Positions 9,518-18,271 of a stretch of 64,000 bases of DNA are shown piece by piece; positions within the stretch are counted from its first letter, which is position 1, and each line of letters opens with the position of its first letter. Source of the stretch: Novosphingobium meiothermophilum. GTDB taxonomy: Bacteria > Pseudomonadota > Alphaproteobacteria > Sphingomonadales > Sphingomonadaceae. The notes beneath the pieces are model-generated. The model saw nothing but the letters and a program-made list of their open reading frames with translations. It made no database searches and had not been told where the DNA came from. The position numbers and the translations under genes were made by a program. Location of the stretch: assembly GCF_003171715.1 (NCBI RefSeq), contig NZ_QGHL01000008.1, positions 62,001 to 126,000 on the forward strand, read 5' to 3'.

Positions 9518-9868
9518 CGTGCGCTTTCGTCCAATCCACTAAATAAGATTCTTATTGAATCAGGTTGAAGATGTTTGTTGGCCCTGTGGAAACCGGGGAT
9601 TGCGCTGGTCTGCCCGATTTGTGAGTCCGCTTCCACACTTTTCGGTGTGTGCGACTCTGGACAGTGCATGAGTCAACGCAAAGTTGTCATCGCTCTCCAC
9701 AGGCTGGGGAAAAGCCTTTCCACCTGTCCACAAGTGGCGCTGAAGAGGACTCGCATCGCGGGCGAATCCACGGCCGGAACTTGTCCCTGATCCTGTCCCG
9801 TGGTTTATCGGTGCTGTTTCCACAGGATCATCCCGACCCTGCGGCAGAACCCTTTGGACAGCCCGCCC
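9518..9868. other. hemE-ppsR intergenic region: candidate chromosomal origin of replication
   Basis: This 351-bp gap has no convincing gene. It holds five copies of the DnaA-box core TCCACA: 9585-9593 (minus strand), and 9629-9637, 9693-9701, 9724-9732 and 9816-9824 (plus strand). Two are identical GTTTCCACA; none is a perfect TTATCCACA. On a uniform base model about 0.2 copies of this 6-mer would be expected in both strands. An AT-rich block lies at 9541-9560, and TGATCCTGT at 9788-9796 is repeated inverted at 9822-9830. The flanking genes (hemE and the RP001/DUF299 homologue) bracket the origin in Caulobacter and Rickettsia. Origin function is inferred from synteny plus box density. Confidence 0.65.
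9542..9556. promoter_or_regulatory. AT-rich near-palindrome upstream of hemE
   Basis: AATAAGA and TCTTATT form a perfect 7-bp inverted repeat around one base. It lies 25-39 bp upstream of the hemE start, in the most AT-rich part of the gap. It may be an operator (iron or redox control of haem synthesis is common) or part of the DNA unwinding element. No regulator can be assigned from sequence. Confidence 0.4.
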
Positions 9869-10711
9869 ATGCAGCGCCTGCACCTGCACCTCCTATCCGA
9901 TTCCACCGGCGAAACGCTGGAAATGATCGCGAAGGCTGCGCTGGCACAGTTCGATGGTGCGGATGTGGTGCGCCATTTCTGGCCGATGGTCCGATCGATG
10001 CAGCATCTGGACCGGATCATGGGCGAAATCGCCGCCAATCCGGGGCTGGTGCTCTATACGCTGGTCAATCCTGAAACCCGCGAACGGCTGGAGCAGCGCT
10101 GCATCGCGCTGGGCCTGCCGCATGTGGCAGCGCTTGATGCGGTATCGGATGCGCTGGAACAGCAGCTTGGCCTGCCGGTCAAGGGACGCCCCGGCCGCCA
10201 GCATGTGATGGACGAAGCCTATTTTCGCAGGGTCGAAGCGATACAGTTCACGATCGCCCACGACGACGGCGTGAACTGGGAAAACTGGGAAGAGGCCGAC
10301 ATCGTGCTGGCAGGCGTCTCGCGCAGTTCCAAGACGCCGACCTCGATCTATCTTGCCAATCGCGGCTACAAGGTTGCGAACATCCCGATCGTGGTCGAAA
10401 GCCCGCCTCCGCCCATGCTGTTTTCGCTGCGCAGGCCGCTGGTGGTGGGGCTGACGACGAGTCCGGAACGCCTGATTGCGGTCCGCCGCAACCGCTTGCT
10501 GTCGCTCAACCAGGCACCGGAGACAGCCTATGTCGACAATGAACAGGTCACGCGCGAGGTGCAGTTTGCACGCCGCATGTTTGCCGATAACGGCTGGCCG
10601 GTAATCGACGTTTCGCGCCGTTCCATCGAGGAGACGGCCGCGGCCGTCATCAACCTCTACAACGAACGCGCCGCGGCCGGTGGCAGCGGCGATGGAGCAA
10701 AGCCGATATGA
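9869..10711 (+). CDS. ppsR: Pyruvate, phosphate dikinase/PEP synthase regulatory kinase-phosphorylase (DUF299)
   Basis: A 280-residue member of PF03618, which reversibly phosphorylates and dephosphorylates a Thr on PEP synthase or pyruvate phosphate dikinase, using ADP or phosphate. The N-terminus [17 protein letters not shown] is the family signature, and the P-loop GVSRSSKT is at 149-156, followed by [18 protein letters not shown]. The ATG at 9869 is chosen because homology starts at it. This is the RP001-type gene that flanks the replication origin in Caulobacter and Rickettsia. Its stop overlaps the maf start (ATGA), so maf is translationally coupled. Whether it acts on a dikinase or a synthase cannot be told here. 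Confidence 0.93.
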   Translation: MQRLHLHLLSDSTGETLEMIAKAALAQFDGADVVRHFWPMVRSMQHLDRIMGEIAANPGLVLYTLVNPETRERLEQRCIALGLPHVAALDAVSDALEQQLGLPVKGRPGRQHVMDEAYFRRVEAIQFTIAHDDGVNWENWEEADIVLAGVSRSSKTPTSIYLANRGYKVANIPIVVESPPPPMLFSLRRPLVVGLTTSPERLIAVRRNRLLSLNQAPETAYVDNEQVTREVQFARRMFADNGWPVIDVSRRSIEETAAAVINLYNERAAAGGSGDGAKPI

Positions 10712-11295
10712 CCCTGATCCTCGCGAGCCAGAGCGCCTCGCGCAAGATGATGCTGGAGGCTGCGGGCGTGCCGTTCGAGGCGCGCGGATCGGATGTGGAT
10801 GAACATGCGATCAAGCGCGAACTTCTGGGCGTGCCGGGGTGCGAGGTGGCGCAGGTTCTGGCCGAGGCCAAGGCGCTGGCAGTTTCGGCGGCCATGCCCG
10901 GCAGGCTGGTGCTTGGCGGGGATTCGCTCGTCGAGGTGGCGGGGCGCCAGTTCGACAAGCCCCTCAGCCGCGAGAACGCGGCCGAACACCTTGCCTTCTT
11001 CTCCGGCAAGGAGATGAAGCTCCATTCCGCTGCCGTGCTGATGCGCGACGGGGGCCGGGTGTGGAAAACCTGCGAGACCGCAACGCTCAAGGTCAGGACG
11101 CTTTCCTCACAGTTTATCCAGAGCTATCTCGACAGCGAGTGGCCCGCCGTGGCCGGGTGTGTGGGCGTGTTCCGGATGGAAGCGCGCGGTGTGCAATTGT
11201 TCGAGACGATCGAGGGAAGTCACTTTACGGTTCTGGGAATGCCGCTGCTGCCGCTGCTTGCCGCGCTGCGCCTTGAGGGAGCGCTTGCCGCATGA
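10708..11295 (+). CDS. maf: Maf family nucleoside triphosphate pyrophosphatase
   Basis: 195 residues, normal for Maf. The N-terminal LASQSASRK motif and the later GGDSLVE and [14 protein letters not shown] match the family, which hydrolyses non-canonical or modified NTPs to NMP and PPi and so sanitises the nucleotide pool. The third position of the common GADT-type motif is Ser here (GGDS), as in the YceF/Maf-like subgroup. It overlaps ppsR by 4 bp upstream and aroE by 4 bp downstream, so ppsR-maf-aroE-coaE form one operon. Confidence 0.9.
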   Translation: MTLILASQSASRKMMLEAAGVPFEARGSDVDEHAIKRELLGVPGCEVAQVLAEAKALAVSAAMPGRLVLGGDSLVEVAGRQFDKPLSRENAAEHLAFFSGKEMKLHSAAVLMRDGGRVWKTCETATLKVRTLSSQFIQSYLDSEWPAVAGCVGVFRMEARGVQLFETIEGSHFTVLGMPLLPLLAALRLEGALAA

Positions 11296-12152
11296 GCGTG
11301 CCTTATGCCGAAGTGATCGGCGATCCGATCGCGCAATCGAAATCGCCCGTGATTCATGGCTGCTGGCTGGAAAAGCTGGGTCTTGAAGGGCGTTATGACC
11401 GCGCGCACGTCAAGGCGGAAGGACTGGCCGATTATCTTGCCGCGCGGCGTGCCGATCCGCACTGGCGCGGCTGCAATGTGACGATGCCGCACAAGCAGGC
11501 TGTCATTCCCCTGCTCGACCGGCTCGATCCGCTGGCGCAAAGGATCGGTGCGGTGAACACGATCGTGCCCGAAGACGGTGCGCTGGTGGGATACAATACA
11601 GATGCGCCGGGATTCCTGGAACCGCTGCGCGCAGAGCTGGATTGCACGCACTATTTCCGCATGGCGCGGGTGCTGGGCACGGGCGGAGCGGCGCGCGCGA
11701 TCATCGCCGCACTGGCCGATGCGCACATGGTCATCGTGCTGGCGGGGCGCAACGTGGACAAGGCGCGGGCGCTGCTCGACGAGCTGGATCCGGGCGGCGA
11801 ACACCACGTTGCCCCGCTCGATCACTTTGCCGATGCCACCGATTTTGCTTTCGATGACCGAGAGGGATGTCTTGATCTCGTGGTCAATGCCTCGTCGCTG
11901 GGCATGACGGGGCAGCCTGCGCTGACCTTTGACCTGAGCCATGCCCCGCCGGGATCGGTGTTCTATGATATTGTCACCAGCCCGCTGGAAACGGCCTTTC
12001 TCAAGGCGGCAAAGGCTGCTGGTTTCCGCACGATCGACGGGCTTTCCATGCTGATCGGGCAGGCCGACCATGCGTTTCGGCGCTTTTTCGGTGCGCTGCC
12101 GCCGCGTGGCGATGCCGACACCGAACTGCGCGAAAGGATACTTCGGGCATGA
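11292..12152 (+). CDS. aroE: Shikimate dehydrogenase (NADP)
   Basis: 286 residues. It reduces 3-dehydroshikimate to shikimate in aromatic amino-acid synthesis. Sites: SKSPVIH shikimate-binding (about 16-22), NVTMPHK with the catalytic Lys (62-68), the NTDAPGF Asp, and a Rossmann GTGGAARA loop. The C-terminal [18 protein letters not shown] is also typical. It begins by an ATGA overlap with maf; coaE follows 24 bp downstream. Confidence 0.95.
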   Translation: MSVPYAEVIGDPIAQSKSPVIHGCWLEKLGLEGRYDRAHVKAEGLADYLAARRADPHWRGCNVTMPHKQAVIPLLDRLDPLAQRIGAVNTIVPEDGALVGYNTDAPGFLEPLRAELDCTHYFRMARVLGTGGAARAIIAALADAHMVIVLAGRNVDKARALLDELDPGGEHHVAPLDHFADATDFAFDDREGCLDLVVNASSLGMTGQPALTFDLSHAPPGSVFYDIVTSPLETAFLKAAKAAGFRTIDGLSMLIGQADHAFRRFFGALPPRGDADTELRERILRA

Positions 12153-12176
12153 GGGGTCAGGCGTGAGGATTGAGGC

Positions 12177-12782
12177 ATGAGCCGGCCTTTCGTTCTTGGG
12201 CTGACCGGATCGATCGGCATGGGCAAGTCGGCCGTGGCGATGATGCTGCGCGAACTGGGGGTGCCGGTGTTCGATGCCGATGCCGCGGTGCATCATCTCC
12301 AGGGGCCGGGCGGACATCTGGTGGGGGCGATCGAAGCGGCCTTTCCCGGCACTACCGGCCCTGAAGGCGTGAAACGGCAGGAACTGGGCGCGCGTGTCTT
12401 CGGCGATGTCGAGGCGCTGAAGCGGCTGGAGGCAATCGTGCACCCGGCGGTGGCGCAGCTGCGCGAGGCCTTCATGATCGAGCACATGGGCGAGCCACTC
12501 GTCGTTTTCGATATTCCGCTGCTTTACGAGAAGGGCCACGGGCGCGATCTCGATGCGGTGATGGTGGTTTCGGCCCCGGCCGAAGTTCAGCGCCAGCGCG
12601 TGCTTGCGCGGCCCGGCATGACGCCCGAAAAGTTCGCGCATATCCTGTCTCTTCAGGTGCCGGATGCGGAAAAGCGCGCATGGGCCGATCATGTGATCGA
12701 CACCGGTGTCACCCTTGACGAGACGCGGGCGCAGGTTGCCGCGCTGGTTGCGGCGATCCGCGAAAAAAACCCGAAGGCGTGA
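12177..12782 (+). CDS. coaE: Dephospho-CoA kinase
   Basis: 201 residues. It phosphorylates the ribose 3'-hydroxyl of dephospho-CoA, the last step of CoA synthesis. The P-loop LTGSIGMGKS is at 9-18, DADAAVH follows, and IPLLYEKG is the conserved lid-region motif. It is fourth in the ppsR-maf-aroE-coaE-dnaQ series, an order retained in many alphaproteobacteria beside the origin. Confidence 0.95.
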   Translation: MSRPFVLGLTGSIGMGKSAVAMMLRELGVPVFDADAAVHHLQGPGGHLVGAIEAAFPGTTGPEGVKRQELGARVFGDVEALKRLEAIVHPAVAQLREAFMIEHMGEPLVVFDIPLLYEKGHGRDLDAVMVVSAPAEVQRQRVLARPGMTPEKFAHILSLQVPDAEKRAWADHVIDTGVTLDETRAQVAALVAAIREKNPKA

Positions 12783-12830
12783 AGGCGCCGCCTCTTGCCA
12801 GCCCTTCTTTGCGGGTCCACATATCCTGTG

Positions 12831-13535
12831 ATGCGTGAGATCGTTTTCGATACCGAGACGACCGGGCTGGACCCGAAGAGCGGGGATCGGCTGGTCGAGA
12901 TCGGCTGCATCGAGATGGTCAACCGGGTGCCGACCGGTGCGGTATTCCATCGCTATTTCAATCCCGAACGCGATATGCCCGCCGAGGCCGAGGCCGTGCA
13001 TGGCCTGTCGATCACGTTCCTTTCCGACAAGCCGAAGTTTGCCGAGGAGGCCGATGCGTTCCTCGATTTCATCGGCGATTCGCCGATGGTCGCGCACAAT
13101 GCCGGGTTCGATTTCGGCTTTATCAATCACGAGCTGGAACTGTGCGGGCGCGTGCCCGTAAGCCGGGAACGCATGGTCGATACCGTGGCCATCGCCCGCC
13201 GCAAGCACCCCGGCGCAAAGCTCAGTCTCGATGCGCTGTGCTCACGTTATGGCATAGACCGCAGCCACCGCACCAAGCACGGGGCGCTGCTCGATGCCGA
13301 ACTGCTCGCGCAGCTTTATGTCGAATTGCAGGGCGGCAGGCAGATCGGCCTTGAACTTGCGGCACAGACCGCAGCGCAAGGTGCCTCTGTCGTGGCCCGT
13401 GAAGAGACCGTCATGGCCGCTTCTGCCACCGTCCGCACCTACCGTTCCCCGCGCCCGCATTCCGCGAGCGCCGAGGAGCTGGCCCGTCATGCCGAGTTCA
13501 TGGCGGGCTTCAGCGAGCCGATCTGGTCGCGCTGA
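12831..13535 (+). CDS. dnaQ: DNA polymerase III epsilon subunit (3'-5' proofreading exonuclease)
   Basis: 234 residues. It is the DEDDh exonuclease that proofreads for Pol III. Exo I is DTETTG with Asp7 and Glu9 coordinating metal, Exo II is AHNAGFDFGF, and Exo III is HGALLDAELLAQLY with the catalytic His and Asp. The C-terminal tail (about 180-234) would bind the alpha subunit. The ATG at 12831 is chosen because homology starts at MREIVFDTETTG; an in-frame start at 12795 would add a 12-residue unconserved tail. Confidence 0.94.
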   Translation: MREIVFDTETTGLDPKSGDRLVEIGCIEMVNRVPTGAVFHRYFNPERDMPAEAEAVHGLSITFLSDKPKFAEEADAFLDFIGDSPMVAHNAGFDFGFINHELELCGRVPVSRERMVDTVAIARRKHPGAKLSLDALCSRYGIDRSHRTKHGALLDAELLAQLYVELQGGRQIGLELAAQTAAQGASVVAREETVMAASATVRTYRSPRPHSASAEELARHAEFMAGFSEPIWSR

Positions 13536-13566
13536 AGCGCGCGGGCGGGCGGCTTGCCAGAGTGAC

Positions 13567-13572
13567 AGGAGA
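13567..13572 (+). promoter_or_regulatory. Shine-Dalgarno site fixing the hpf start
   Basis: AGGAGA lies 8 bases before the ATG at 13581. It favours that start over an in-frame TTG at 13575, which would sit only 2 bases after it. Confidence 0.6.
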
Positions 13573-13580
13573 AGTTGTTT

Positions 13581-14165
13581 ATGGATATTCGCGTTTCGGG
13601 ACACCAGGTCGATACCGGCGCTGCCTTGCAGACCCATGCCGAACAGCGCCTTGGCGCCATTGTCGACAAGCACTTTTCCCGAGCGCTTTCCTCGCACGTC
13701 ACGCTGGGGAAGGCGCCGCACGGCGGATTCCGATGTGACATCGTGACACATGTGACGCAGGGCCTGATCCTCAAGGGCAGCGCGGTGGCGCAGGATGCAC
13801 ATGTCGCGCTCGACCAGTCGGCCGAGAAGATCGAGAAGCAGCTTCGCCGCTATCGCCGCCGTATCAAGGACCGCCACGAAGGGGCCGATCATGCCCGCAA
13901 GACCGACGAGGCCAATTTCGATTTCCAGGAAGCGGCCTATACCGTGTTCGTCCACGATGAGGCGGGCGAGGAAGAGCCGGCCGATGCCCCGCTGGTGATT
14001 GCCGAAACGCGCGTCGATGTTCCCACGGCTACCGTTTCGGATGCAGTGATGATGCTGGACCTGCGCAACACCAATGCGCTGCTGTTCAAGAACGCGGGCA
14101 CCGGTGTACACAACATGGTCTATCGCCGCGGTGACGGATCGATCGGCTGGGTGGAGCCGAAGTAA
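13581..14165 (+). CDS. hpf: Long-form ribosome hibernation promoting factor
   Basis: A 194-residue protein with two parts: an N-terminal S30AE domain (1 to about 100, MDIRVSGHQVDTG) that sits in the ribosomal A/P sites, and a C-terminal dimerisation domain (about 130-194) ending LRNTNALLFKNAGTGVHNMVYRRGDGSIGW. Together they make this the long HPF that forms 100S ribosome dimers in stationary phase. In many proteobacteria hpf follows rpoN and precedes ptsN; here ptsN follows, 260 bp downstream, but rpoN is absent and dnaQ lies upstream. Confidence 0.92.
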   Translation: MDIRVSGHQVDTGAALQTHAEQRLGAIVDKHFSRALSSHVTLGKAPHGGFRCDIVTHVTQGLILKGSAVAQDAHVALDQSAEKIEKQLRRYRRRIKDRHEGADHARKTDEANFDFQEAAYTVFVHDEAGEEEPADAPLVIAETRVDVPTATVSDAVMMLDLRNTNALLFKNAGTGVHNMVYRRGDGSIGWVEPK

Positions 14166-14188
14166 GGCGGCAAAGACCCTGATGATGC

Positions 14189-14220
14189 CCGGATGGCAAA
14201 GGACGACAACTGCCATCCGG
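14189..14220 (+). terminator. Hairpin downstream of hpf
   Basis: Perfect 10-bp inverted repeat, CCGGATGGCA at 14189-14198 with its complement at 14211-14220, loop 12, starting 23 bp after the hpf stop. No T-run follows, so it may be a Rho-dependent end, an mRNA stabiliser or an attenuator before ptsN rather than a standard terminator. The remainder of 14221-14424 shows no gene. Confidence 0.45.
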
Positions 14221-14424
14221 CCATCGGGTCTGTCGGCCGGCAGTGGCCGGATGGTTTCCCGATTGTTGCGGCTTCGTTGTGAACCGCTTTGCACTTGCCT
14301 TTGCCAGCAATCGGGCGCATGTGCCCGGCACTGCCCGCCGGGACCGGAATGACTGGCCCGCGCGCCAATTTCCCCATGGCCCGGTTCACCGGGCATTTGC
14401 ACACTAGTGATACGCTGCGAATTG

Positions 14425-14886
14425 ATGTCGGCATTGTTCACCCTTGATCCTTCGGCTGTCCGCGTTGTCCGGGCCGATACCAAGCAGCAGATCCTTGCCG
14501 ATCTCGCGGCCTGCTTTGCTGCGGTCTATGGGCTTGATGTCGCCACCGTGATGGACGGGATCGAGGAACGCGAAAAGCTTGGAAGCACGGGCTTTGGCCG
14601 GGGTGTGGCCATCCCCCATGCCCGCGTGGACGGGCTGGAGCGGCCGGTTGCGGCGTTCTTCCGGCTGGAAAGCCCGGTCGAGTTCGCCTCTGCCGACGGA
14701 ATGCCCGTCGATTGCGTCTTCGGCCTGCTTTCCCCCACGCAGGCCGGTGCCACGCATCTTCAGGCGCTGGCGGCGATTTCGCGGATGATGCGCGACGAAC
14801 GCATGCATGAACGGTTGGTTTCGGCGCCCGATGCCGAAGCGCTGTTCGGCCTTCTCGTCAACGTCATCGATCGTGATGCCGCCTGA
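14425..14886 (+). CDS. ptsN: PTS IIA-like nitrogen regulatory protein (EIIA-Ntr)
   Basis: A 153-residue PTS EIIA type-2 domain. The phosphoryl-accepting His65 lies in GRGVAIPHARVDG, the canonical PtsN site. In the nitrogen PTS the phosphate passes from PEP through EI-Ntr (ptsP, at 37850 in this window) and NPr to EIIA-Ntr, which regulates other proteins instead of moving sugar. No sugar EIIB or EIIC is present. The start at 14425 (MSALFTLD) is preferred to an in-frame GTG at 14407. The next gene begins inside its last codons. Confidence 0.92.
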   Translation: MSALFTLDPSAVRVVRADTKQQILADLAACFAAVYGLDVATVMDGIEEREKLGSTGFGRGVAIPHARVDGLERPVAAFFRLESPVEFASADGMPVDCVFGLLSPTQAGATHLQALAAISRMMRDERMHERLVSAPDAEALFGLLVNVIDRDAA

Positions 14887-15373
14887 ACCCCAAGCTGGCG
14901 CCCACGCCAATGCCAGCGCCGCCCTGCACTGGCGGGCGCTTGAAGGGCTATATGCCTCCGCCCCGGTCAACGGGCTGTTCGCCTCGCGTCTGGAGATTGT
15001 TGGCGAGGGCGCCTCGCGCATCGTCTTCGATGTGACGCCATCGTGCTTTCACGCGGCCGGTGCGGCGCATGGCACGATCTATTTCAAGATGCTCGACGAT
15101 GCTGCCTTCTATGCGGCCAACACGCTGGTCACGGACCGTTTCCTGCTGACGACCTCGTTCAACCTGTTCTTCACCAAGCCGATCAATGGCGGGCGGGTGA
15201 TCGCCGAGGGACGCTGGGTTTCGGGGCGGCGGCGCGTGCTGGTGGCCGAAGCGCGCCTCGTCGACGAAGATGGCGATGAAGTCGGCCGCGGCACGGGCAC
15301 CTTCCAGCGTTCGCGCATCCCGCTTTCCAGCCTTGAAGGCTACAATGCCGGCCTGCGCCGGGCACTCGCCTGA
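14876..15373 (+). CDS. PaaI-type hotdog-fold thioesterase
   Basis: 165 residues with the hotdog fold pattern of the PaaI/YdiI group. SCFHAAGAAHGTIYFKMLDDAAFYAAN is the central helix region carrying the GxxxG/AHG and acidic-residue pattern, followed by FNLFFTKPINGGRVIAEGRWVSGRRRVLVAEARLVDEDG. Such enzymes hydrolyse acyl-CoA thioesters in the cytoplasm; substrate unknown. The ATG at 14876 overlaps the end of ptsN by 11 bp, so the two are coupled. Confidence 0.82.
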   Translation: MPPEPQAGAHANASAALHWRALEGLYASAPVNGLFASRLEIVGEGASRIVFDVTPSCFHAAGAAHGTIYFKMLDDAAFYAANTLVTDRFLLTTSFNLFFTKPINGGRVIAEGRWVSGRRRVLVAEARLVDEDGDEVGRGTGTFQRSRIPLSSLEGYNAGLRRALA

Positions 15374-15382
15374 TCTGTCCGC

Positions 15383-15724
15383 GTGGACGCGCGCCTTCCC
15401 GCACACCTTGAAGTGAATGCAATGATCCGCAGCGCGCAGGCGCTCGGCGGCTTCGGTATGGTGCTCAACAAGGGCGAGCGAGAGGCCGGAACAATTCTGG
15501 TGGTTATCCTTGACAATCAAGGCGCTGGCACGGTTCTTGACCGGATGCCGCAGCTTGACGGAACCCGCAAATGGTGCGAGGTTACATCACAAGCATTTGA
15601 TAACCTTAATGAAATCCAACCCTATCTGGACCGGCGCGTGCAGCAGGATCCCGATATGTGGATTGTCGAACTGACTGTCGCGGATCGGGAACGGTTCATC
15701 CGCGAAACCCTGTCTGCCGCCTGA
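15383..15724 (+). CDS. DUF1491 family protein
   Basis: A 113-residue protein of the DUF1491 family, restricted to alphaproteobacteria: DARLPAHLEVNAMIRSAQALGG, then KGEREAGTILVVILDNQG and MPQLDGTRKW. It starts with GTG at 15383, 9 bp after the thioesterase stop, suggesting one operon ptsN-thioesterase-DUF1491. No signal peptide or membrane helix. Function unknown. Confidence 0.8.
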   Translation: MDARLPAHLEVNAMIRSAQALGGFGMVLNKGEREAGTILVVILDNQGAGTVLDRMPQLDGTRKWCEVTSQAFDNLNEIQPYLDRRVQQDPDMWIVELTVADRERFIRETLSAA

Positions 15725-15951
15725 ACGCGGGTTGACTCTCGCGCCCCGGCAATTAAGGGCGCGCTACCAATTTTGCGCAGGCGGTGACGGAAGGCAGCAA
15801 GGCCCGATGCACTGGCACGCAGACGGGGGGCAACTGCCATGGCCCTTCGATGCCCGTTTTGACGAGTGCTGATCCCGCAATGTCGGACAGCGCCCAATCA
15901 CAACCGGCGTCGCGCCATGGACGGAAGTTCACCGCCCAATGACGATACAGG

Positions 15952-16560
15952 ATGAGCAACCGTTTCAAGTTCGCAGCTTCACTGAGCATTGCTGCGACAT
16001 TCATCACAACGCTTTTCAGCACGGCCGGTTCCCATGCCGCCGCTCAGGGCATCAATGCCCCGGTCGCCTCGGTGGCGACATTCATCTCCCAGCCCGTCGT
16101 TCAGCCGGTCAGCCAGACCGCCGATGACGACAACGACGAAGCCGATGCCGCTTCGCTTGCCGAGCTGGTTGCAGAAACCGACATTCCCGCCACGCTTTCG
16201 AACGAGCTTGAGTGCCTTGCCGGCGCGGTGTTCTTTGAAGCCAAGAGCGAATCCCTCGCAGGCCAGCTTGCCGTGGCCCGCGTGATCGTGGCCCGCGCCA
16301 ATTCGGGCCGCTTCCCCTCGTCCTATTGCGGCGTGGTCTATCAGCCCTCGCAGTTCTCGTTCGTGCGCGGCAATGCCATGCCTGCCATCGATCGCAGCAG
16401 CCGCGCCTGGCACACGGCCGCGCGCATCGCGGTGATTGCCGATGAAGGTTCGTGGAAAAGCCCCGTCGAAGGCGCCATGTTCTTCCACGCGGCCCATGTC
16501 TCGCCGCGCTGGGGCAAGACCCGCATGGCCCGCGTCGACAGCCATATCTTCTACCGCTGA
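15952..16560 (+). CDS. SleB-type cell-wall hydrolase, exported
   Basis: A 202-residue secreted protein. Residues 1 to about 31 are a signal peptide (FKFAASLSIAATFITTLFSTAGSHAAA), followed by an acidic linker (DDDNDEAD), then a Hydrolase_2 (SleB) domain from about residue 85: CLAGAVFFEAKSESLAGQLAVARV with the catalytic Glu, SSYCGVVYQPSQFSFV, and the C-terminal WGKTRMARVDSHIFYR. The family cleaves peptidoglycan glycan strands. In Gram-negative bacteria, where there are no spores, it acts in wall turnover. The preceding gap (15725-15951) shows no gene. Confidence 0.85.
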   Translation: MSNRFKFAASLSIAATFITTLFSTAGSHAAAQGINAPVASVATFISQPVVQPVSQTADDDNDEADAASLAELVAETDIPATLSNELECLAGAVFFEAKSESLAGQLAVARVIVARANSGRFPSSYCGVVYQPSQFSFVRGNAMPAIDRSSRAWHTAARIAVIADEGSWKSPVEGAMFFHAAHVSPRWGKTRMARVDSHIFYR

Positions 16561-16600
16561 TTTTTCAGCCGCTGATCGCTTCGGCATCGCGGAGGCATGA

Positions 16601-16637
16601 AAGAGGGCCGGCTCCCGCAGGGGAACCGGCCCTTCTT
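16601..16637. terminator. Bidirectional terminator between the SleB-like gene and purH
   Basis: AAGAGGGCCGG...CCC (16601-16616) pairs with GGG...CCGGCCCTTCTT (16621-16637) in a long GC-rich stem with a 4-base loop and one mismatch. T-rich ends on both strands let it serve both convergent genes. Confidence 0.75.
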
Positions 16638-16668
16638 GCGCTTGCCCCAGGCGGGGTGAGCCTCGCGA

Positions 16669-18258
16669 TCAGTGGCGGAAGTGACGTCTTCCGGTGAAGA
16701 CCATGGCAAGGCCCGCCTCGTCCGCAGCCTTGATGACATCTTCATCGCGGATCGAACCGCCCGGCTGGATCACGCAGGTTGCGCCCGCTTCGACCGCTGC
16801 CATGAGGCCATCGGCAAAGGGGAAGAAGGCATCCGAAGCCACCGCAGAACCCACCGTGCGCACAGCGGCAAAGCCATGCGTTTCGGCCGCTTCCCTGGCC
16901 TTGGCGGCGGCAATGCGCGAGGAATCGCGCCGGTTCATCTGCCCCGCGCCAATGCCTGCGGTCACGCCGTCCTTGGCATAGACGATCGCGTTCGATTTCA
17001 CGTGCTTGGCCACGGTCCAGGCAAAGAGCGCATCGGCCAGTTCCTGCTGCGTCGGCGCGCGCCTGGTCACGACCTTGAGATCGGCCGGGTCGATCCTGCC
17101 CGCATCGCGATCCTGCACGAGCAGCCCGCCTGCGATGGGCACGGTGACAAGACCCTTGCGGTTTGCATCCGGAAGCGCATCCACCAGAAGCAGGCGCAGG
17201 TTCTTCTTGCGGGCGAAGGCTTCCTTTGCCGCCTCGTCGGCGCCGGGGGCAACCACCACCTCGGTGAAGATCTCGCAGATGGCACTGGCTGTCGGGCCGT
17301 CGAGCGGCACGTTGGTGGCAACGATCCCGCCAAAGGCCGAAACCGAGTCGCATTCGAGCGCAGCCTTCCACGCATCGGCCAGCGTTTCGGCCGTGGCGAC
17401 GCCGCAGGGGTTGGCGTGCTTCACGATGACCACGGTCGGCTTGCCGCCGGCAAACTCGGCCACGAGTTCGAGCGCGGCATTGGCATCATTGTAGTTGTTG
17501 TAGGACAGTTCCTTGCCCTGCACCTGCACTGCCTGCGGCAGACCGATGACGGAGGGGTTGCGCGGCACGTAGAGGGCGGCGTCCTGATGAGGATTTTCGC
17601 CATAGCGCAGCGTGGTGACGCGGCTGTGCGCGCTGGCGAGGACGGGGGGAAAATGTTCGCCCTGATCGACCGTGGCGAACCACTGCGAAATAGCCGCATC
17701 ATAGGCCGCCGTGGCAGCATAGGCCTTGGCGGCCATGCGGCGGCGGAAGGCCAGCGTGGTAGCGCCGCCGGTTTCATCGAGCTGTGCCAGAAAGTCGGCA
17801 TAGTCGGCCGCGTCGGTCAGGATCGTCACGTAATCGTGGTTCTTGGCCGCCGAACGGACCATCGAAGGGCCGCCGATGTCGATGTTCTCGATCACTTCAT
17901 CGCGCGCGGCGCCCTTGGCCACGGTGGCCTCGAAGGGGTAGAGGTTCACCACGACCAGATCGATCGCTCCGATCCCGTGCTGCGCCATGGCGGCGGCATG
18001 TTCGGGATTGTCGCGCACAGCCAGCAGCCCGCCGTGGATCATCGGGTGCAGCGTCTTGACCCGGCCATCCATCATTTCGGGAAAGCCGGTGTGTTCGGAC
18101 ACGTCCTTCACGGCAAGGCCGGCATCGCGCAGCGCTTTGGCGGTGCCCCCTGTCGAGAGCAGTTCGACACAGCGCGCGGCAAGCGCCTTGCCCAGTTCGA
18201 CCAGCCCCGATTTGTCGGACACCGAGAGCAGCGCCCGCTTGATCGTAATCTCGCTCAC
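16669..18258 (-). CDS. purH: Bifunctional AICAR transformylase/IMP cyclohydrolase
   Basis: 529 residues, full length. The N-terminal MGS/IMPCHase domain (1 to about 145) has [29 protein letters not shown] and VVVNLYPFE. The C-terminal AICAR transformylase has [30 protein letters not shown], the catalytic KHANPCG, and [10 protein letters not shown]. It catalyses the last two steps of IMP synthesis. It is the last gene of the minus-strand series rpe-heparinase-purH and starts 14 bp after the heparinase-like stop. Confidence 0.97.
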   Translation of the reverse strand: MSEITIKRALLSVSDKSGLVELGKALAARCVELLSTGGTAKALRDAGLAVKDVSEHTGFPEMMDGRVKTLHPMIHGGLLAVRDNPEHAAAMAQHGIGAIDLVVVNLYPFEATVAKGAARDEVIENIDIGGPSMVRSAAKNHDYVTILTDAADYADFLAQLDETGGATTLAFRRRMAAKAYAATAAYDAAISQWFATVDQGEHFPPVLASAHSRVTTLRYGENPHQDAALYVPRNPSVIGLPQAVQVQGKELSYNNYNDANAALELVAEFAGGKPTVVIVKHANPCGVATAETLADAWKAALECDSVSAFGGIVATNVPLDGPTASAICEIFTEVVVAPGADEAAKEAFARKKNLRLLLVDALPDANRKGLVTVPIAGGLLVQDRDAGRIDPADLKVVTRRAPTQQELADALFAWTVAKHVKSNAIVYAKDGVTAGIGAGQMNRRDSSRIAAAKAREAAETHGFAAVRTVGSAVASDAFFPFADGLMAAVEAGATCVIQPGGSIRDEDVIKAADEAGLAMVFTGRRHFRH

Positions 18259-18271
18259 GTGGATTTCCTAT

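Noticed and set aside
11220..13208. A 662-residue minus-strand frame spanning aroE, coaE and dnaQ
   Set aside because: Crosses three well-supported plus-strand genes in antisense with no recognisable domain.
14407..14424. GTG at 14407 as the ptsN start
   Set aside because: It adds six residues not expected in the EIIA fold; the ATG at 14425 matches the family start.
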